From Rubrivivax sp. (GTDB taxonomy: Bacteria > Pseudomonadota > Gammaproteobacteria > Burkholderiales > Burkholderiaceae_C): a stretch of DNA of 64,000 bases. The position numbers and the translations under genes were made by a program. Below are positions 53,956 to 64,000 of the stretch, one piece after another. The stretch lies in assembly GCA_027485165.1 (NCBI GenBank), contig JAIXRN010000006.1:17291-81290 (forward strand), given 5' to 3'. Positions within the stretch are counted from its first letter, which is position 1. Each line of letters begins with the position of its first letter. The notes under the pieces are model-generated. The model worked only from the letters and a program-made list of their open reading frames with translations, was not told where the DNA came from and ran no database searches.

Positions 53956-54764
53956 GCGCTCAGGCCGAAGTCGGCCGCCATGTCAGGGGCTGGGTAATGG
54001 AACTTCACCGGGCCGTCGGGTTCGCCGCGCACGAACTGGCGCGTCTCGGGGTCGGCGCTGGCCATCAGTTCAGCTGGCGTGCCCTGGGCCACGATGCGGC
54101 CCTGGGTCGCCAGCAGGATGACGTGGTCGCTGATGGCCATGCATTCCGGCACGTCGTGGCTGACGACCAGGCTGGTGGCGCCGGTGACGTCGTTCAGCGT
54201 GCGGATGAGCTTGGCCGCCACGCCCATGCTGATGAGGTCCAGGCCGGCGAAGGGCTCGTCGTACATGATGAGTTCAGGGTCCAGCGCAATGGCGCGCGCC
54301 AGCGCGATGCGCCGCGCCATGCCGCCCGACACTTCGCAGATGCGCAAGCCCGCCGCGCCACGCAGGCCCACGGCATTCAGCTTCATCAGCACGATGTCGC
54401 GCACCATGGCTTCGGGCAGGGCGGTGTGTTCGCGCAGCGGGAAGGCCACGTTGTCGAACACGCTCAGGTCGGTGAACAGCGCGCCGAACTGGAACAGCAT
54501 GCCCAGGCGGCGGCGCATGCGGAAGAGCTGCGCCTTGTCGCGGGTGTTGACGACTTCGCCGTCGAACACCACGCGGCCGCGCGTGGCCGGGTACACGCCG
54601 CCGATCAGGCGCAGCAGGGTGGTCTTGCCGCAGCCCGAGCCGCCCAGGATGGCCGTGACCTTGCCGCGCGGAAACTTCAAGGAAACGTCTTTCAGGATCA
54701 GACGGCTGGGGTCGTATCCGAAGCTGACGTTGTCGATGTCGATGAAAGGGGCAGGGGTGTCCAA
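53952..54764 (-). CDS. mlaF: ABC transporter ATP-binding protein MlaF
   Basis: FIDIDNVSFGYDPSRLILKDVSLKFPRGKVTAILGGSGCGKTTLLRLIGG...EVSGGMARRIALARAIALDPELIMYDEPFAGLDLIS. No suitable nearby ATG in frame; a TTG at 54764 (MDTPAPFIDIDN) is proposed. Confidence 0.93.
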   Translation of the reverse strand: MDTPAPFIDIDNVSFGYDPSRLILKDVSLKFPRGKVTAILGGSGCGKTTLLRLIGGVYPATRGRVVFDGEVVNTRDKAQLFRMRRRLGMLFQFGALFTDLSVFDNVAFPLREHTALPEAMVRDIVLMKLNAVGLRGAAGLRICEVSGGMARRIALARAIALDPELIMYDEPFAGLDLISMGVAAKLIRTLNDVTGATSLVVSHDVPECMAISDHVILLATQGRIVAQGTPAELMASADPETRQFVRGEPDGPVKFHYPAPDMAADFGLSA

Positions 54765-54964
54765 AGCGGGGCGGATTCTCGCATGGGTGTCGTCAGCCCC
54801 AGGGTTAGCCCTGATGGCCGATGCCGGGCTGGCAGTTTCGCTGCAGCGGCGCCTGTACCGAAAGGGGCAGGCCGGCATGTCTGACATGCGCGCTTGCATG
54901 GGCCCGGGCAGGCAGCGGGGGGCGGCGGCTGCAGGGCCTGTTCCGGCAGCAGCAAAATCCAGTG

Positions 54965-56590
54965 ATGAAAACCAAGGCCCCAGCCCGCACCCTGGGCCCG
55001 CAGCAGGCAGCTGACCTGCGCGACCGCTTGCGCGGTCTGAACCCGGCGCAGGCCGAGATGATGCGCCAGGTGATGCGCCTGCACGCGGCCGGCGACCGGC
55101 TGATGGCCGCGCAATGGCTTCTGCAGCTGGCGCGCGAAGCCCCGGACCACCCCGAAGTGCTGCTGTGGCAGGGCCTGCGCCTGCACGAGGCAGGCGACTG
55201 GGCAGCCGCGTCCGCGGCCCTGAACCGCGCGGCCGCGCAGCGCCCGGGCGACTTCCGGCTCTTGATGCTGCTGGCCGATGCCCAGGGCAAGGCCGACGAC
55301 GGGCCGGCCGTGCAAGCCAGCCTCCACCGGGCCGCAGACGCCGCACGCACCCCTGCCGACTGGCTGCGGCTGAGCATGGCCTGCGACGACCAAGGCTTCT
55401 ACGACCAGGCCCTGGCCGCGGCTGAAGGGCTGCTGCAGCGCGACCCGCAGTCGGCCCCGGGCCTGCTGCAGCGGGCACGCTGCCACAAGGCCCTGGGCCA
55501 CACCCAGGCTGCAGCCGACGACTGCCGGCGCCTGATCGCCAGCGAACGCGAACTGGCGCGCGCCTGGTTCACCCTGCTGGACCTGAAGACCGTGGCGCTG
55601 GACGCGGCCGAATGCGCCCTGCTGCGCCAGCATGCGCAGCGCGGCGGCCGGCCCGCGGCCGAGCAGCAGATGATCGACTTCGCGCTGGGCAAGGCGCTGG
55701 AAGACGCCGGCCAGCGCGCCGAAGCCCTGGCCGTGTTCCGCCGCGCCAACGATAGCGTGCGGGCCGCCCAGCCCTGGGACAGCGCCGGCTTCGCGCGCCA
55801 GCTGGCCGACCTGCAGGCGGTCTTTGCCAGCGGGCCCGCGGCCCAGGCCGAGCCGCAGGGCCGGGAAGTGATCTTCCTGGTCGGTATGCCGCGTTCGGGC
55901 AGCACCCTGGTCGAACAGGTGCTGGCCGCGCATTCGGCCGTGGAAGGCGCCAGTGAGCTGCCTTACCTGGGCCTGGTGATCGAAGCCGAGTCGCGCCGCC
56001 GCGGGCTGGCCTTTCCGCACTGGGTCGACCGCGCCACGCCTGAAGACTGGACGCGCCTGGGCCAGGACTACCTGCGCATGCACCAGCGCTGGCGCACCAG
56101 CCGGCCGATCGCCACCGACAAGCTGCCCGACAACTGGCGCCTGGTGGGGGCCATCTGCGCCATGCTGCCGCAGGCTCGCGTGATCGACTGCCGGCGCGAG
56201 CCGCTGGAAACGTGCTGGTCCTGCTACAAGCAGCTGTTCGCGCCCGGGCTGGCCAACTTCAGCTACGACTTCGACAGCCTGGCCCAGTACGCGCGCGCCT
56301 GCGACGCGCTGGGCGACCTGTTCGCGCAGCGCTTTCCGCAGCAGGTGCGCGTCCAGTCCTACGAAGCCCTGGTGGCGCAGCCCGAAGCGCAGATCCGTGA
56401 ACTGCTGGCTTTCTGTGGCCTGGGCTTCGAACCCGGCTGCCTGAGCTTCCACACCGCCCAGCGTGCCATCCGCACGCCCAGCGCACTGCAGGTGCGGCAG
56501 CCGATGGTGAAGGCGTCGAACCCGGCTGCGGCCTACGGCGAACTGCTGGGCCCGCTGCAGCAGGCGCTGGCCGGGCCCAGGGGCGGCTGA
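54965..56590 (+). CDS. TPR repeat + sulfotransferase domain protein
   Basis: TPR-like N-terminus; [34 protein letters not shown] (PAPS-loop); [41 protein letters not shown]. Confidence 0.92.
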   Translation: MKTKAPARTLGPQQAADLRDRLRGLNPAQAEMMRQVMRLHAAGDRLMAAQWLLQLAREAPDHPEVLLWQGLRLHEAGDWAAASAALNRAAAQRPGDFRLLMLLADAQGKADDGPAVQASLHRAADAARTPADWLRLSMACDDQGFYDQALAAAEGLLQRDPQSAPGLLQRARCHKALGHTQAAADDCRRLIASERELARAWFTLLDLKTVALDAAECALLRQHAQRGGRPAAEQQMIDFALGKALEDAGQRAEALAVFRRANDSVRAAQPWDSAGFARQLADLQAVFASGPAAQAEPQGREVIFLVGMPRSGSTLVEQVLAAHSAVEGASELPYLGLVIEAESRRRGLAFPHWVDRATPEDWTRLGQDYLRMHQRWRTSRPIATDKLPDNWRLVGAICAMLPQARVIDCRREPLETCWSCYKQLFAPGLANFSYDFDSLAQYARACDALGDLFAQRFPQQVRVQSYEALVAQPEAQIRELLAFCGLGFEPGCLSFHTAQRAIRTPSALQVRQPMVKASNPAAAYGELLGPLQQALAGPRGG

Positions 56591-56603
56591 GGCGCTGCCG
56601 CTT

Positions 56604-58103
56604 TCAGCGCGGCAGCCGCGTTGACCCCATCAGGAAGCGGTCCACTTCGCGTGCGGCTTGCCGGCCTTCGCGGATAGCCCAGACCACCAGGCTCTGGCCG
56701 CGGCGCATGTCACCTGCGGCGAACACCTTGTCGACGTTGGTCTTGTAGCCGCTGCCGTCGTCGACGCCAGCCTTGGCGTTGCCACGCGCGTCCTTGGCGA
56801 TGCCGAAGGCGTCCAGCACACTGCCCACCGGGTTGGTGAAGCCCATCGCCAGCAGCACCAGGTCGGCCTTGTGTTCCTTCTCGGTGCCGGCGATTTCGAC
56901 GAACTTGCCGTCCTTCAGCTCGATGTGCACGGTCTTCAGGCCCACCACGCGGTGCTTGTCCTTGCCGGTGCCGGGAATGAAGGCCTTGGTGGCGATGGCG
57001 AATTCGCGCACGCAGCCTTCTTCGTGGCTGGAACTGGTGCGCAGCTTGGTGGGCCAGTAGGGCCAGGTCAGCGGCTTGTTTTCTTCCTCGGGCGGCTGCG
57101 GCATGACTTCGAACTGCGTCACGCTGGCCGCGCCGTGCCGGTTGCTGGTGCCCACGCAGTCGCTGCCGGTGTCGCCGCCGCCAATCACGATGACATGCTT
57201 GTGGGTGGCCATGATCTGGCCGCCCTTGCCGGTCCCCAGCTTGTCGCCGGCCACCACCTTGTTCTGCTGTGGCAGGAATTCCATCGCGAAGTGCACGCCG
57301 TCCAGTTCACGGCCGGGCACGGGCAGGTCGCGGCTGGTTTCGCTGCCGCCGGTCAGCAGCACGGCGTCGAATTCGGCTTTCAGCTGTTCGGGGCTGATGG
57401 TGTCCTTGGCGTCGTTGGTCACCTTCGCGGCCGGGCCTTCGGTGGGCATGGCGCCCACCAGCACGCCGGTGCGGAACGTCACGCCTTCGGCCTGCATCTG
57501 GGCGATGCGGCGGTCGATGTGCGTCTTTTCCATCTTGAAGTCCGGGATGCCGTACCGCAGCAAGCCGCCGATGCGGCTGTTCTTTTCGAACACCGTCACG
57601 TCGTGGCCAGCACGTGCCAGCTGCTGCGCCGCGGCCAGGCCGGCCGGGCCGCTGCCGACGACGGCCACCTTCTTGCCCGTCTTCGCTTTGGGCGGCTGCG
57701 GCGTTACCCAGCCTTCGGCCCATGCGCGGTCGATGATGGCGTGTTCGATGCTCTTGATGCCCACCGCGTCGTCGTTGACGTTCAGCGTGCAGGCCGCTTC
57801 ACATGGGGCCGGGCAGATGCGGCCGGTGAATTCCGGGAAGTTGTTGGTCTGGTGCAGCACCTCGATGGCGCTTTGCCAGTCGTTGCGGAACACCAGGTCG
57901 TTGAAGTCCGGAATGATGTTGTTCACCGGGCAGCCGCTGTTGCAGAACGGCGTGCCGCAGTCCATGCAGCGGGCGGCCTGCTGCTTGCCCTGGTCGGCAT
58001 TGAGCGTGATGACGAACTCTTTCCAGTTCTTCACCCGCTTCTCGACCGGTTCGTAGCCTTCTTCCAGGCGTTCGTATTCCAGGAAACCTGTGACCTTGCC
58101 CAT
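56604..58103 (-). CDS. gltD: Glutamate synthase small subunit
   Basis: [31 protein letters not shown]...[33 protein letters not shown]...[30 protein letters not shown]. Confidence 0.98.
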   Translation of the reverse strand: MGKVTGFLEYERLEEGYEPVEKRVKNWKEFVITLNADQGKQQAARCMDCGTPFCNSGCPVNNIIPDFNDLVFRNDWQSAIEVLHQTNNFPEFTGRICPAPCEAACTLNVNDDAVGIKSIEHAIIDRAWAEGWVTPQPPKAKTGKKVAVVGSGPAGLAAAQQLARAGHDVTVFEKNSRIGGLLRYGIPDFKMEKTHIDRRIAQMQAEGVTFRTGVLVGAMPTEGPAAKVTNDAKDTISPEQLKAEFDAVLLTGGSETSRDLPVPGRELDGVHFAMEFLPQQNKVVAGDKLGTGKGGQIMATHKHVIVIGGGDTGSDCVGTSNRHGAASVTQFEVMPQPPEEENKPLTWPYWPTKLRTSSSHEEGCVREFAIATKAFIPGTGKDKHRVVGLKTVHIELKDGKFVEIAGTEKEHKADLVLLAMGFTNPVGSVLDAFGIAKDARGNAKAGVDDGSGYKTNVDKVFAAGDMRRGQSLVVWAIREGRQAAREVDRFLMGSTRLPR

Positions 58104-58150
58104 GGCGTGCCTCTAGATGTCGGTGTGGGGGTGTTTTGTGCGTACAGGGC

Positions 58151-62911
<4,761 letters not shown>

Positions 62912-63020
62912 GGCGTTCTCCGAAGCAGGTCAGGGGCAGAGCGCACTCCGGCCGACCCAGGCGGCAGGAGTTCAGCGCGAAAGTTACCGCAGTGCAGCAA
63001 ATGCAGCAACCAGATTAAAA

Positions 63021-63080
63021 CGGGGTCAGACTCCGAAAGAGTCGTATCTGTAACCTCGTCAAGAGATTTGGGGACAGATC
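63021..63080. repeat. Candidate palindromic repeat element downstream of the RAYT-like gene
   Basis: cggggtcagactccgaaagagtcgtatctgtaacctcgtcaagagatttggggacagatc; inverted repeats gactc/gagtc (63029-63043) and atctgt/acagat (63046-63079). Confidence 0.45.
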
Positions 63081-63134
63081 AACATTGGCGCGCCTGAAGC
63101 CGGCAGCTCACCTCAGAGCCCGGCCGGCCTGCGG

Positions 63135-63839
63135 TCATGCATGGGGTGTGCCACCGGCCGGCTCGCTGGCGTCTCCAGCGCGGGCCTTGCGCGGTCGCCC
63201 CGGCGCACGCGGCCGCGCCGGGCGCTGCAGGTTGGCCGCCAGGCCATCGCCGAACGCTGGCGTGCCGATGGCCCAGCCGCCCAGCGCGGCCTGCCGCCAG
63301 TGTTGGGCTTGCGCGGGTGTGGCGCCTTCCGCCAGCCGCCGCCGGTAGGCCGCTTCGCGGTCGAACGGGGTGTTGCCCAGAGCCCAGAACTCGGGCGGGT
63401 TCGTCAACAGGCTGTCGGGCCGCCCGGCCAGGCGCAGCGTGGCGCTGGTGTGGCCGGGGTGGCTGTCCTGGCCATCCACCCAGACCAGCAGATCCAGCAG
63501 CCCAGGCCCGGCTTCCACCGGCGCGCAGCGAAAGCGCCCGTCCCACAGCGTGCCTGCCAGCCCGTGCCGGCGGTTGTAAGCACTGACATACCGGCGGCCC
63601 ACAGCCTGCATCAGCTGGCTCAGTCCGTTGGCGTTGCTGGGCACTGCCAGCAGCAGCACTTCGCCTTCCAGCAGCGCCCAGGCCAGCACCTGCACCCCGC
63701 AGGCCGGCGCCGTTTCGCGCAGCGCCGCCAGGTAGCGGCTGCGGTCGCCTTCCTCGGCAAACACCGGCCGCGCGCCATGGCCACGCTGGATGACGCAATG
63801 GGCCAGGCCGGGCAGGACGAGACGGGGCAGGCGGGCCAT
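63135..63839 (-). CDS. RAYT/IS200-like (Y1_Tnp) transposase-family protein lacking HUH histidines
   Basis: MARLPRLVLPGLAHCVIQRGHGARPVFAEEGDRSRYLAALRETAPACGVQVLAWALLEGEVLLLAVPSNANGLSQLMQAVGRRYVSAYNRRHGLAGTLWDGRF: Y1_Tnp/RAYT framework with the NHVHLL position reading GEVLLL. Confidence 0.85.
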   Translation of the reverse strand: MARLPRLVLPGLAHCVIQRGHGARPVFAEEGDRSRYLAALRETAPACGVQVLAWALLEGEVLLLAVPSNANGLSQLMQAVGRRYVSAYNRRHGLAGTLWDGRFRCAPVEAGPGLLDLLVWVDGQDSHPGHTSATLRLAGRPDSLLTNPPEFWALGNTPFDREAAYRRRLAEGATPAQAQHWRQAALGGWAIGTPAFGDGLAANLQRPARPRAPGRPRKARAGDASEPAGGTPHA

Positions 63840-63883
63840 GGTGGGATGGAGTTCGATGGTAGTCCTGGGCAGGGGCGGCTATC

Positions 63884-63914
63884 GGCCCAGAGCGGCCGCA
63901 GGCCGCTCTGGGCC
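63884..63914. repeat. Perfect 14-bp-stem hairpin
   Basis: ggcccagagcggcc-gca-ggccgctctgggcc. Confidence 0.9.
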
Positions 63915-63941
63915 CAGGGGCCCGGATGCACCGCTCCCCCC

Positions 63942-63962
63942 AGCCCCCTCCAAGAGGGGGCT
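63942..63962. repeat. Perfect 9-bp-stem hairpin
   Basis: agccccctc-caa-gagggggct. Confidence 0.9.
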
Positions 63963-64000
63963 CCAGCGTGTTCGACACATCGGCCTGTCGGCCGCTCCAA

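Overview
This 64 kb window of high-GC proteobacterial chromosome looks like Burkholderiales, judging by gene content and order (mlaFEDACB; rng-maf-rlmH-rsfS-nadD-hemF-purD-yebC; zwf-hexR; gltBD). Gene density is high. I see no rRNA, tRNA, CRISPR array or prophage. Core loci are interleaved with signalling and accessory genes: an ethylene-receptor-like hybrid histidine kinase, an NCS1-transporter/histidine-kinase fusion with its LuxR-type response regulator, a class III cyclase/ATPase/TPR protein, two PEP-CTERM proteins, a PL11 rhamnogalacturonan lyase, GspA/GspB plus a beta-helix protein, and a VapBC pair. The items most worth a second look are: (1) the NCS1-permease / 8-Cys cluster / kinase / receiver fusion; (2) a ladder of three 4-codon mini-ORFs chained by ATGA overlaps between rlmH and maf; (3) a RAYT-like transposase ORF next to gltB that has lost both HUH histidines and is flanked by perfect hairpins; (4) collapsed gene relics (isochorismatase, MntA/HepT) and a frameshifted Cache-domain gene; (5) a HexR-type operator before zwf. 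All calls come from reading the supplied translations and sequence; no database search was run.
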